From UBA964 sp037444685 (lineage in GTDB: Bacteria > Pseudomonadota > Gammaproteobacteria > Steroidobacterales > Steroidobacteraceae): a stretch of DNA of 64,000 nt. A program made the translations under genes and the position numbers. The notes below the pieces were generated by a model. The model made no database searches. It worked only from the letters and a program-made list of their open reading frames with translations, and was not told where the DNA came from. Shown here one piece after another: positions 1-10,496 of the stretch. The stretch lies in contig JBBILX010000005.1 of NCBI GenBank assembly GCA_037444685.1, positions 197,611 through 261,610 on the forward strand, read 5' to 3'. Numbering within the stretch: position 1 is the first letter of the stretch; every line of letters begins with the position of its first letter.

Positions 1-1
1 G

Positions 2-1849
2 GGCAAGACGCCGCTGTTCGAGAGCGTACACAGGATGCGGCATCGCAACGGCGAGTGGCGCTGGGTCCACAGCCGGGCCAAGGCGCTGCTCGATTCCAAC
101 GGCAGGCTGCTGCGGCTCGTGGGCGTGGAGCACGACATCACGGAGCGCAAACTCTACGAGGACGCGCTGTTCCGTGAGAAAGAGAGCGCACAGATCACGC
201 TGCAGTCGATCGGGGATGGCGTCATCACCACCGACCATCAGTCCGTGATCGACTACATCAACCCGGTGGCCGAGGAGCTGACCGGCTGGCGGCTCGAGGA
301 TGCGATGGGGCGGCCGGTCGAGGAGATCTTCCGGGCCTTCCACGAGGAGACCTGCGAACCCCTCGAGAATCCGCTCGTGCAGGCCGTGCGTCGCGCCCGG
401 CCGATCAAGTCGGTACGGCCGATGCTGCTGATCCGAAAGGACGGCAACGAGCTTTATGTCGAGAGCACGGCTGCACCGATTCGCGACGGCGCCGGCAACG
501 TCGGCGGCGCGGTGCTCGTGTTCCACGACGTCAGCGAGAGCCGCGAGCTCAATCGTCGGCTCTCGTATCACGCGAGCCACGACCTGCTGACGGGTCTCGT
601 CAACCGGCGCGAGTTCGAGAGTCGGCTCGAGCGCGCGCTCAAGAGCGCCAAGGCCCGCGAGGCCTCGTATGCGCTGCTCTATATAGACCTCGATCAGTTC
701 AAGATCGTCAACGACAGTTGCGGTCACGGCGCGGGCGACGCGCTGCTCGGTCAGGTCGGTGCGCTGCTGAAGGCCAAGGTCCGCTGGCGCGACACGCTGT
801 CGCGTCTCGGCGGTGACGAGTTCGGCATCCTGCTCGAGAGTTGCTCGCTCGACGAGGCGATGCGCACCGCCGAGGCGATGCGCGAGGCCGTGCGCAACTT
901 CCGCTTCACCTGGGAGGACCGGGTGTTCCGGCTCGGTGCGAGCATCGGAGTGGTGCCGATCACGGCCGACAACGAGGACGTCGCGTCGATCCTCTCGGCC
1001 GCCGATAGCGCCTGTCAGGCCGCGAAGGAGGCCGGGCGCAATCGCGTCCACAGTTTCGCCGAGAACGACATCGAGCTGATGCGCCGGCGACGCGAGATGC
1101 AATGGGCCGCGCGCATCAACGCGGCGCTCGAGGAAGGGCGCTTCGAGCTGTACCGGATGACGATACAGCCATTGCAGCGCGCAGCGAGCGGCGCGCACTA
1201 CGAGCTGCTGCTGCGAATGCGCGACGAGAACGGGCGCATGGTCGCGCCCGACCAGTTTATCTCGGCGGCCGAGCGTTACGGCATCACGCCGGCGATCGAT
1301 CGGTGGGTGATCGAGAACGCCTTCCGCTGGCTCGTTTCCGAGGCCGACGAGCGCGAGCGGCTCGAGCTGTGCGCCATCAACCTGTCGGGTCAGAGCCTCG
1401 GCGACGACAAATTCCTGCCGTTCGTGATCGAGCAGTTCCAGAAGAGCGGCATCGATGCGACCAGGATCTGTTTCGAGATCACCGAGACTGCGGCCGTGGC
1501 GAACTTCTCGCAGGCGAACCGCTTCATCAAGGCGCTCAAGGAGCTCGGCTGCAAGTTCTCGCTGGACGATTTCGGCACGGGCCTGTCGTCTTTCGGGTAC
1601 CTGAAGCACTTCCCGGTCGATTTCCTGAAGATCGACGGCAGCTTCGTCCGCGAGATCCTGCGCGACCCGATCGATCGCGAGATGGTGCGCTCGATCAACG
1701 AGATCGGACACCTGACCGGCAAGCTGACCATCGCCGAGTTCGCCGAGAACGCGGAGATCATCCAGATGCTGACGAGCCTCGGCGTGGACTACGCGCAGGG
1801 GTATGGCATCGCGCAGCCGCAGCGCGTGCTGAGGGCCGTCAATTCCTGA
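2..1849 (+). CDS. PAS-GGDEF-EAL cyclic-di-GMP protein (5' partial)
   Basis: The reading frame is open from base 2, so the real start lies before the window; the first residues are already the C-terminal part of a PAS domain (FESVHRM, NGEWRWVHSRAK). A second PAS domain follows, then a GGDEF domain with an intact SRLGGDEF motif and an RxxD inhibitory site (RWRD) five residues before it. The EAL domain has ELLLRM in place of the literal EAL, but keeps the other metal and catalytic motifs (NLSGQ, EITET, DDFGTG, KIDG, AEFAE). From family knowledge such proteins can both make and degrade cyclic-di-GMP. The intact motifs suggest both activities remain possible, with the PAS domains sensing a signal. 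No membrane segment is visible in the part seen. Its 3' end overlaps nadC by 11 bases, tail to tail. Confidence 0.93.
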   Translation, partial: GKTPLFESVHRMRHRNGEWRWVHSRAKALLDSNGRLLRLVGVEHDITERKLYEDALFREKESAQITLQSIGDGVITTDHQSVIDYINPVAEELTGWRLEDAMGRPVEEIFRAFHEETCEPLENPLVQAVRRARPIKSVRPMLLIRKDGNELYVESTAAPIRDGAGNVGGAVLVFHDVSESRELNRRLSYHASHDLLTGLVNRREFESRLERALKSAKAREASYALLYIDLDQFKIVNDSCGHGAGDALLGQVGALLKAKVRWRDTLSRLGGDEFGILLESCSLDEAMRTAEAMREAVRNFRFTWEDRVFRLGASIGVVPITADNEDVASILSAADSACQAAKEAGRNRVHSFAENDIELMRRRREMQWAARINAALEEGRFELYRMTIQPLQRAASGAHYELLLRMRDENGRMVAPDQFISAAERYGITPAIDRWVIENAFRWLVSEADERERLELCAINLSGQSLGDDKFLPFVIEQFQKSGIDATRICFEITETAAVANFSQANRFIKALKELGCKFSLDDFGTGLSSFGYLKHFPVDFLKIDGSFVREILRDPIDREMVRSINEIGHLTGKLTIAEFAENAEIIQMLTSLGVDYAQGYGIAQPQRVLRAVNS

Positions 1850-2696
1850 AGTCGAGACGCAGCGACAGGTCGACGGCGCGCAGGTGCTTGGTAATGGCGC
1901 CCACTGAGATGTAGTCGACGCCGGTCTCGGCGATCTGCCTGACCGTCTCGAGGGTGACGTTTCCGGAAGCCTCAAGCCGCGTGCGGCCCGCGCGCGCGTC
2001 GCGACGCCGAACGGCCTCGCGCATGTCGTCGAGAGGCAGTTCGTCGAGCATGATCACGTCGCAGCCGGCGGCCAGTGCCTGCTCGAACTCTTCCAGCGAT
2101 TCGACCTCGACCTCGACGGGCACCCCGGGCGAGAGCCGGCGCGCGGCGGCCACGGCGGCGGCGATCGAGCCGGCGGCGACGATGTGGTTCTCCTTGACGA
2201 GCACCATGTCGTACAGGCCCATTCGGTGATTGCGCGCGCCGCCGCAGCGCGTCGCATACTTCTGCGCGGTGCGCAGGCCCGGCAGCGTCTTGCGCGTGTC
2301 GAGGATCGCGCAGCCCGTGCCGGCGACCGCGTCGACGAAGCGGCGCGCCGCGGTGGCGGTCCCCGACAGCAGCTGCAGGAAGTTCAGCGCCGTGCGCTCT
2401 CCGGTCAGTACGGCGCGTGCCGGCCCCTCGATCCGCACGATCACGTGGTCGGGCGCGATCGACTGCCCGTCCTCGACCCGCCAGTCGAGCTGCACGGAAG
2501 CGTCGAGCTGGCGAAACGTCTCGTCGACCCAGGGCCGGCCGCACAACACCGCATGCTCGCGGCTGAGTACGCGCCCCACGACACGTTGGGCGCTCGGCAC
2601 GAGGGCGGCGGTGACGTCGCCGCTGCCGAGGTCCTCCGCGAGGGCGGCGCGGACCTGATCGCCGAGATCGGCCGGAAGGCCATGAACCGGACCCAT
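1839..2696 (-). CDS. nadC: nicotinate-nucleotide pyrophosphorylase (quinolinate phosphoribosyltransferase)
   Basis: Converts quinolinate and PRPP to nicotinate mononucleotide and CO2 in de novo NAD synthesis, in the cytoplasm. The 285-residue product has the usual family length. Visible family motifs are LDTRKTLPGLR, GGARNHRMGLYDM followed by VLVKENH, EVEVESLEE, DVIMLDE, and the C-terminal barrel segment LEASGNVTLE...GVDYISVGAITKH. No nadA or nadB is visible nearby. It sits 9 bases downstream of the membrane-protein gene that starts at 3290, so the two may be co-transcribed. Confidence 0.96.
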   Translation of the reverse strand: MGPVHGLPADLGDQVRAALAEDLGSGDVTAALVPSAQRVVGRVLSREHAVLCGRPWVDETFRQLDASVQLDWRVEDGQSIAPDHVIVRIEGPARAVLTGERTALNFLQLLSGTATAARRFVDAVAGTGCAILDTRKTLPGLRTAQKYATRCGGARNHRMGLYDMVLVKENHIVAAGSIAAAVAAARRLSPGVPVEVEVESLEEFEQALAAGCDVIMLDELPLDDMREAVRRRDARAGRTRLEASGNVTLETVRQIAETGVDYISVGAITKHLRAVDLSLRLDFRN

Positions 2697-2705
2697 CGGC
2701 GGCCC

Positions 2706-3290
2706 CTACAACGGCAGCCCGTGGGCGGAACCGCCCATGCAGAGCAGCATCGGAAAGGACAGCACGAAGTTGACGCGGGAGGCCAGCGTCGCCGTGCGAC
2801 GCGCCCGCGACTTCTCCGCATCGGTAGCCGGCACCATGCCGAGCACACGCCTCTGACAAGGCCAGATGATCAGCCAGACGTTCAGCAGCATGATCGTGCC
2901 GAGCCAGGCTCCGATGCCGATCACGACGCTGCCCTCGCGCAGCAGGAAGCCATCGACGAAGCGGGCGTCGAGGAGCCAGGCGCCGCTGATCCAGGTGACG
3001 ACGGCAGCCCAGCGGAACCAGCGCAGCGCTCGTGGTGCAACGTAACGCAGGATGGCGGCGCTGCCCGGGCCCTCGCGGTCGTTGGCCGCCTCGGCCAGCG
3101 CCGGAATCTGCGCGACGTTGAAGTAGTAGAGCAGGCCCACCCAGAAGATGCCGGAGACGATGTGCAGCCAGCGCCCAAGGCCGAGATGCGAGAACTCGCC
3201 GCCAGGCGTCGCCGGGAGAAGCATGACGAGGATTGCGAAGCCGACTCCGAGCGTGACCGTCAATCCGACGCTGTCGAGAGGATTCTTCAT
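2706..3290 (-). CDS. PuuD-like integral membrane protein (urate hydroxylase membrane-domain family)
   Basis: A 194-residue protein with about four to five hydrophobic segments (GLTVTLGVGFAILVMLL, WLHIVSGIFWVGLLYYF, FRWAAVVTWISGAWLL, VVIGIGAWLGTIMLLNVWLII, and a C-terminal helix). The pattern resembles the membrane half of PuuD-type urate hydroxylases, which carry heme-ligand-like histidines in such helices. The cytochrome c domain of true PuuD is absent, so urate oxidation should not be assumed. I chose the ATG at 3290 because an AGCAGG ribosome-binding-like stretch precedes it. The upstream in-frame extension to 3419 is arginine and proline rich and lies across the divergent promoter region. 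Confidence 0.75.
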   Translation of the reverse strand: MKNPLDSVGLTVTLGVGFAILVMLLPATPGGEFSHLGLGRWLHIVSGIFWVGLLYYFNVAQIPALAEAANDREGPGSAAILRYVAPRALRWFRWAAVVTWISGAWLLDARFVDGFLLREGSVVIGIGAWLGTIMLLNVWLIIWPCQRRVLGMVPATDAEKSRARRTATLASRVNFVLSFPMLLCMGGSAHGLPL

Positions 3291-3359
3291 CGGCCGGGTC
3301 CTGCTTTCATGTGCCGGATTGCCGCGAGTGCGGCGTCGGCGGTCTGAGGCGGAAGCGGT

Positions 3360-3388
3360 TTGAAGATTAGGCGGTGAAACCCCATAAT
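3360..3388 (+). promoter_or_regulatory. sigma-70-type promoter for the DUF1289 gene
   Basis: TTGAAG at 3360-3365 and CATAAT at 3383-3388 are separated by 17 bases, close to the sigma-70 consensus, inside an A+T-richer patch between two divergent genes. The next start codon on this strand is the ATG at 3431. The prediction rests on sequence alone. Confidence 0.55.
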
Positions 3389-3430
3389 TCAATTCAGTCG
3401 AACCCGAGCCGGGACGCATACAGAGGGCTC

Positions 3431-3673
3431 ATGGAATCGAGCCAACCGATGATCGAAATCTCTGATCCGCGTGCCGAGCGCACCCGGGACGAACAGAACG
3501 GTGGCCCGATGTCGCCTTGCGTCAGCGTCTGCACACTCGACGAACGGGGTTTCTGTCGCGGCTGCTTCCGCACCCTCGCCGAGATCTCCGGCTGGCTGCG
3601 CATGAGCGCCGAGCAGCGCCGCGCGGTCCTCGGCCAGCGCGAGCGGCGGCGCGCGCTGCTCGCGGCCCGCTGA
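3431..3673 (+). CDS. DUF1289 family small cysteine-rich protein
   Basis: An 80-residue protein with the DUF1289 signature: SPCVSVC near residue 27, then GFCRGCFRTLAEISGW. The four conserved cysteines suggest a bound metal or Fe-S centre, but the family has no established function. The C-terminus is strongly basic (QRERRRALLAAR). Start choices are the ATGs at 3431, 3449 or near the SPCVSVC core; I use 3431, which follows a purine-rich stretch (AGAGGG). The BON-domain lipoprotein gene follows 19 bases later, so co-transcription is likely. Confidence 0.8.
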   Translation: MESSQPMIEISDPRAERTRDEQNGGPMSPCVSVCTLDERGFCRGCFRTLAEISGWLRMSAEQRRAVLGQRERRRALLAAR

Positions 3674-3692
3674 GGTGGCAGCGGCCCTGGCC

Positions 3693-4046
3693 ATGCGAGC
3701 GCCGCGGCTCAGGGTCTCGCTCGCACTGGCGGTCGCGGCGATCCTGCAGGGTTGCACGGCAGCCGTGATCGGCGGCGCGGCCGTCGGCGGTTATTATGTC
3801 GGCAAGGACGAACGGACGGCGGTGCAGATCGCCGAGGACGCGGCCATCACAGCGGCGGTCAAGGCGCGGCTGATCGCCGATCCGGACGTGCGGGCATTCG
3901 ACATCAACGTGGACACCTACGACGCCGTGGTGTTGCTGCAGGGCCGCGTCACGACACGCGAGCAGCGCGGTGCCGCCGAGCGGCTCGCGCGCGGCACCAG
4001 GGGTGTCCGGGGTGTCCGCAACGAACTCACGCTGCGTCGCCGCTGA
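3693..4046 (+). CDS. BON-domain lipoprotein (OsmY/DolP-like)
   Basis: A 117-residue predicted lipoprotein. MRAPRLRVSL plus a hydrophobic stretch ends in the lipobox LQGC, giving lipidated Cys21. A glycine-rich segment (GGAAVGGYYVG) follows, then one BON domain (ITAAVKARLIADPDVRAFDINVDT, VVLLQGRVTT, and VRGVRNELTLRR). BON proteins bind phospholipid and help maintain the outer membrane; here only one BON repeat is present, where DolP has two. A GTG at 3675 would add six residues before the basic n-region. The ATG at 3693 gives the more typical signal peptide, so I prefer it. Confidence 0.82.
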   Translation: MRAPRLRVSLALAVAAILQGCTAAVIGGAAVGGYYVGKDERTAVQIAEDAAITAAVKARLIADPDVRAFDINVDTYDAVVLLQGRVTTREQRGAAERLARGTRGVRGVRNELTLRRR

Positions 4047-4082
4047 GGCGATGCACGCCTGGCGAATCGCGAGGAGATACGC

Positions 4083-4403
4083 ATGGACGTCGTAGAACGC
4101 ATCAAGTCCCACCTGGCATCCGCGCCGGTCGTGCTGTTCATGAAGGGCACGCCCGACTTTCCGCAGTGCGGCTTCTCGGCGCAGGCCGTCGCGGCGCTGC
4201 GCGCCGCCGGCGCGCGGTTTGCCGCCGTCAACATCTTCGAGGACCCGGAGCTGCGCGAGGCGCTGAAGCGATACTCGAACTGGCCGACCTATCCGCAGCT
4301 CTATGTCGGTGGGGAGCTGGTCGGTGGCTGCGACATCGTGCTCGAGATGGCTCGCAGCGGCGAGCTGCGAAAACTGCTGGACGAGGCCGGCGCCACCGCT
4401 TGA
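4083..4403 (+). CDS. grxD: monothiol glutaredoxin, Grx4 family
   Basis: A 106-residue monothiol glutaredoxin with the CGFS active site at residues 29-32, the upstream Lys21 that contacts glutathione, the WPTYPQLY cis-proline segment and the GGCDI glutathione-binding motif. Proteins of this family hold a glutathione-coordinated [2Fe-2S] cluster as dimers and deliver it to target proteins, often with BolA partners. No bolA gene is visible nearby. The gene ends 7 bases before the stop of convergent rnt. An additional Fe-S carrier, Mrp, is encoded at 22.3 kb. Confidence 0.95.
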   Translation: MDVVERIKSHLASAPVVLFMKGTPDFPQCGFSAQAVAALRAAGARFAAVNIFEDPELREALKRYSNWPTYPQLYVGGELVGGCDIVLEMARSGELRKLLDEAGATA

Positions 4404-4410
4404 GCCGCGG

Positions 4411-5100
4411 TCACTCGGCGTTGTCGCTGGGACTCTCGGCCTCGACAGCCGGCGCCTCGCTCTCGCGCCAGCCGAGTTCGCCGGCGCGCAGCTCCGCGGC
4501 CCGGTAACTCGCATCGAGCGTGTTGCATACCTGGCAGAACAGGTCAGCGGTTTTCTCCGCGTCGTAGGCCGCCGAGTGCGCCGAGCCGTCGTCCCAGCCG
4601 AGCCCGGCGATCATCGCGGCCTTCGCGAGCACGGTCTGGCCGAAGGCCGCGCCGGCGAGCGTCACCGTATCGAAGCTCGAGAACGGATGGAAAGGGCTGC
4701 GCTTGATGCCGGTACGGGCGATCGCCGCGTTGAGGAAGCCGAGATCGAAGCTCGCGTTGTGGCCGACGAGGATCGCGCGCTTGCAGCCCGCTGCCTGCAT
4801 CGCCTCACGCACCGGCTTGAAGATGCGGCTCAGTGCGTCGCGCTCGGGCAGGGCGGGGCGCAGCGGGTGGAATGGATCGATGCCGTTGACTGCCAGCGAA
4901 GCCGGGTCGATCCGTGCCCCCTCGAACGGTCGGACCTGATAGCTGTGCGTCACGCCGCGTCGCAATCGACCTTCCGCGTCGACGTCGATCAGCACCGCAG
5001 CGATCTCGAGCAGCGCGTCGGTCGCGGCGACGAAGCCGCCGGTCTCGACATCGACGACGACGGGCAGGAATCCGCGGAATCGTCGCGCCAGCGCGCTCAT
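4411..5100 (-). CDS. rnt: ribonuclease T (DEDD 3'-5' exoribonuclease)
   Basis: A 229-residue exonuclease that trims the 3' ends of tRNAs and other stable RNAs. The DEDD motifs are present: VVVDVETGGF (exo I), LVGHNASFDLGFLN (exo II), and HSAAYDAEKTADLF (exo III with the catalytic His). FHPFSSFDTVTLAG is also typical of RNase T. The start ATG at 5100 overlaps the pyrC stop in an ATGA arrangement, which decides the start against a longer upstream frame and predicts translational coupling. The C-terminal tail after residue 210 is acidic and probably disordered. Confidence 0.94.
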   Translation of the reverse strand: MSALARRFRGFLPVVVDVETGGFVAATDALLEIAAVLIDVDAEGRLRRGVTHSYQVRPFEGARIDPASLAVNGIDPFHPLRPALPERDALSRIFKPVREAMQAAGCKRAILVGHNASFDLGFLNAAIARTGIKRSPFHPFSSFDTVTLAGAAFGQTVLAKAAMIAGLGWDDGSAHSAAYDAEKTADLFCQVCNTLDASYRAAELRAGELGWRESEAPAVEAESPSDNAE

Positions 5101-6146
5101 CGGGCCGTCAGCCCGCGTCGCAGGCGCCAGCGCAGCGTCTCGCCGGCGCGCATCGGCACCACGGTGCCAGCGCCGAACCCGTAGGCCATGGGGACGGTCC
5201 ACTCCTCGCGCACGAGCTCGACGCTGCCCGCGTTGCGCGGCAGGCCGTAGAACTCGGCGCCGAAGCGCGCCGCGAAATCCGCCAGTCGCCCGAGCGCTCC
5301 GGCGGCCTCGAATGCCTCTGCGTACAGCTCGAGCGCCGCATACGCCGTGTAGGTGCCGGCGCAGCCGCAGGCCGCTTCCTTGGTCGCGCGTTCGTGCGGG
5401 GCGCTGTCGGTGCCGAGGAAGAACTTGGGGCTACCGCTGGTCGCGGCCTCGAGCAGCGCCGCGCGGTCGTCCTCGGTCTTGAGGATCGGCAGGCAGTAGT
5501 AGTGCGGCCGCAACCCGCCGCGGAAGATCGCGTTGCGGTTGTAGAGCAGATGCTGAGGCGTGATCGTCGCCGCGACGTTGGCTCCCGCCGCGCGCACGAA
5601 CTGGACCGCAGTCCGCGTCGTGATGTGCTCGAACACCACCCGCAGCGACGGCAGGCGCCGCGTCAGCGGCGAGAGCACCTCGTCGATGAAGCGCGCTTCG
5701 CGATCGAAGATGTCGACGTCATCGTGCGTGACTTCGCCATGCACGAGGAGCGGCATGCCGTGTGCGGCCATGGCCTCGAGCGTCGCCGCGCAATGGCGGA
5801 TGTCGGTGACGCCGGCGTCGGAGTGGGTCGTGGCCCCAGCGGGGTAGAGCTTGAAGGCGTGCACGAAGCCGCTAGCACGGGCACGTGCGACCTCCTGCGG
5901 CGGCGTGCGGTCGGTCAGGTAGAGCGTCATCAGCGGCTCGAAGCCCGAACCCGGGGGCCGGGCGGCCAGTATCCGCTCTCGGTAAGCACCCGCCAGCGCC
6001 ACCGTCGTCACCGGGGGCTTGAGGTTGGGCATCACGATCGCGCGCGCGAAGCGCGCCGCCGTGTGTGGCAGTACGGCGGCCAGCGCTGCGCCGTCGCGCA
6101 GGTGCAGGTGCCAGTCGTCGGGCGTCGGCAGGATGAGGCTGTTCAT
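5097..6146 (-). CDS. pyrC: dihydroorotase, class II (PyrC type)
   Basis: Interconverts N-carbamoyl-aspartate and dihydroorotate in pyrimidine synthesis. At 349 residues it matches E. coli PyrC length. Visible motifs: DDWHLHLRDG with the zinc-binding HxH, MPNLKPPVTT, FKLYPAGATTHSDAGVTD with the probable carboxylated lysine, LLVHGEV, VFEHITT, ITPQHLLYNRN, and FFLGTDSAPHE. The start ATG at 6146 overlaps the upstream M17 peptidase stop (ATGA), fixing it; the in-frame region farther upstream codes for the peptidase in another frame. It forms a tight three-gene operon with that peptidase and rnt. Confidence 0.96.
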   Translation of the reverse strand: MNSLILPTPDDWHLHLRDGAALAAVLPHTAARFARAIVMPNLKPPVTTVALAGAYRERILAARPPGSGFEPLMTLYLTDRTPPQEVARARASGFVHAFKLYPAGATTHSDAGVTDIRHCAATLEAMAAHGMPLLVHGEVTHDDVDIFDREARFIDEVLSPLTRRLPSLRVVFEHITTRTAVQFVRAAGANVAATITPQHLLYNRNAIFRGGLRPHYYCLPILKTEDDRAALLEAATSGSPKFFLGTDSAPHERATKEAACGCAGTYTAYAALELYAEAFEAAGALGRLADFAARFGAEFYGLPRNAGSVELVREEWTVPMAYGFGAGTVVPMRAGETLRWRLRRGLTAR

Positions 6147-7696
6147 GGCGCCGCCCCGCCTAGCAGATCCGTGGCGCGCAGGGCCTCGAGCGCGAAACGC
6201 ACGCCGAAGCCGGTGACGTCGGTCGTGACGTGGCCCAGGCCTCCGGAGCGGGTGGCGGCGGCGAGATCGACGTGCAGCCAGGTCGATTCGGTGGGCACGA
6301 ACCGTTGCAGGAAACGCGCGGCAAGGATGTGGTCGCCTTTGCCGTCGACCGCGCACTGCAGCAGGTCGGCGACGCGGCTCTCGAGATCGGCGTCGTAATC
6401 GCGCGGCATCGGGAAGCAGTGCACACGTTCCCCGCTGCGTCGTCCGGCCTCCTCGATGAACGCGCGCAACGCAGGACGGTTCGTGAACGCGCCGCTCATG
6501 CGCTCGGTCAAGGCCAGGACGCACGCCCCGGTCAACGTCGCGAAATCGACGATCGCGCGCGGCCGGCTGCGCGCCGCGAGCGCAAGCGTGTCGGCCAGCA
6601 CCATGCGGCCCTCGGCGTCGGTGTGGATCACCTGCACGGTCAGGCCGTTGGCGGCCCGGACGACGTCCTGCGGCCGATAAGCGGACGGGCCGGTGCGGTT
6701 CTCGCTGATCGCGAGCCAGCAGTCGATCGCGAGCGGCACGCGCAGCTCGGCGAGCGCGAGCGTGGTCGCGAGTGCAACGGCGCTGCCGGCCATGTCGGTG
6801 TGCATGTCGAGCATGCTCTTGTGCGGCTTGAGATTGGTGCCGCCCGTGTCGAACAGGATACCTTTGCCGACCAGCGCGAGGTCGGGAGGCGCGCGTCGCT
6901 TGCGCGGCCGGTAGCGAAGCTGCGCGATGCCCGCGTCGCGCGCGGCGTTACCAGCCGAGACCGCGAGAAAAGCGCCGGCGCCGGCACGGCGCAGCGCGGC
7001 CTCGTCCCACCACCGAAGCTGCAGGCCGTGGCGGCGCGCGAGCGCGGTGATCAGCCGGCGATAGGCGGTGGCATCGAGCAGGTTCGGCGGCAGCGCGGTG
7101 AGCCAGCGGGCGAGGTTGTTGCCGGCCGCGGTGGCACGCGCGCGCGACAGATCGACCGCGCCGCCATCGTGCAGGTCGATGCGCGCCAGCCGGGGCCGCG
7201 GCGCGCAGCGACCGAAGCGCGGCAGAGCGAAGTCCTGCGCGATCGCTGCAGCGACCAATGCCTCGCTCGCGACGCGCGCGGCGTCGCCGGCGAGCGCGGC
7301 GTGCACCACGATGTGGCCGGCGAGCCGCCGGCCCGCGGCTTTGACCATGCTGCCGGCGAGCTGCAGGGCCTCGAATGGCTCGGCATCCGGCGCCAGAGCG
7401 CCGATCACAGCGCAGGTCTGCGCGGCGTTGGGCAGTGTCAGCGTGCAGCACTCGCCTGCTCGTGGACGCTCGCGCGTGAGTGCGCGGAGCAGTGCGTCGT
7501 GATGCGGCAGGGACTCTGGCAATGCGGGTGGCGCCCGACGACGGCCCGACCGCGCCGCGTCCGCTGCGACGGGCACCATCAGCAGCAGCGACTCGGCGCC
7601 CTCGATCTGGCGGGCCGTCGGTAATGCCCTGAGACGACGCAGTGGCGGAACGGTGAGGTCGGGCAGCAGCGCCGCGCGCGTCGGGAGGGTGGGCAT
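6143..7696 (-). CDS. M17 family leucyl aminopeptidase-like protein
   Basis: A 517-residue cytosolic metallo-aminopeptidase of family M17. The C-terminal catalytic half shows VGKGILFDTGGTNLKPH with the metal-binding Lys and Asp, MLDMHTDMAGSA, HTDAEGRMVLADTLA (the usual N of NTDAEGRL is H here), and DFATLTGACVLALTE. The N-terminal half is alanine and arginine rich and diverged. It is distinct from the PepA at 44.5 kb, so the window encodes two M17 enzymes. The ATG at 7696 was chosen because upstream in-frame sequence runs into the aceE promoter region. Its stop overlaps the pyrC start. The substrate is unknown. Confidence 0.87.
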   Translation of the reverse strand: MPTLPTRAALLPDLTVPPLRRLRALPTARQIEGAESLLLMVPVAADAARSGRRRAPPALPESLPHHDALLRALTRERPRAGECCTLTLPNAAQTCAVIGALAPDAEPFEALQLAGSMVKAAGRRLAGHIVVHAALAGDAARVASEALVAAAIAQDFALPRFGRCAPRPRLARIDLHDGGAVDLSRARATAAGNNLARWLTALPPNLLDATAYRRLITALARRHGLQLRWWDEAALRRAGAGAFLAVSAGNAARDAGIAQLRYRPRKRRAPPDLALVGKGILFDTGGTNLKPHKSMLDMHTDMAGSAVALATTLALAELRVPLAIDCWLAISENRTGPSAYRPQDVVRAANGLTVQVIHTDAEGRMVLADTLALAARSRPRAIVDFATLTGACVLALTERMSGAFTNRPALRAFIEEAGRRSGERVHCFPMPRDYDADLESRVADLLQCAVDGKGDHILAARFLQRFVPTESTWLHVDLAAATRSGGLGHVTTDVTGFGVRFALEALRATDLLGGAAP

Positions 7697-7753
7697 TGCG
7701 GGCGCGATCCTAGCACAGCCATCTGCCGCGACCCGTCGCCGGTAGCGGCAAGG

Positions 7754-7774
7754 TAGAATATTGGATTGATCAAA
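7754..7774 (+). promoter_or_regulatory. aceE -10 element with adjacent PdhR-like operator candidate
   Basis: TAGAAT at 7754-7759 is a good -10 hexamer 35 bases before the aceE ATG; no good -35 is visible. It is followed at 7760-7774 by ATTGGATTGATCAAA, which matches 11 of 15 positions of the E. coli PdhR site as I recall it (ATTGGTATGACCAAT). E. coli PdhR represses the pdh operon from a site just downstream of the transcription start, so the placement fits. That an orthologous regulator exists here is inference. Confidence 0.4.
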
Positions 7775-7794
7775 GCAGTTCTTCCGGAGCACCG

Positions 7795-10488
<2,694 letters not shown>

Positions 10489-10496
10489 GGCCCGCC

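Noticed and set aside
3291..3419. N-terminal extension of the PuuD-like protein
   Set aside because: The extension is Arg/Pro rich, covers the divergent promoter and lacks a ribosome-binding site; the ATG at 3290 is better.
7762..7773. FNR/Anr-type box upstream of aceE
   Set aside because: The TTG and ATCAA parts are present but the total length is 13, one short of TTGAT-N4-ATCAA, and the left half reads TTGGAT.
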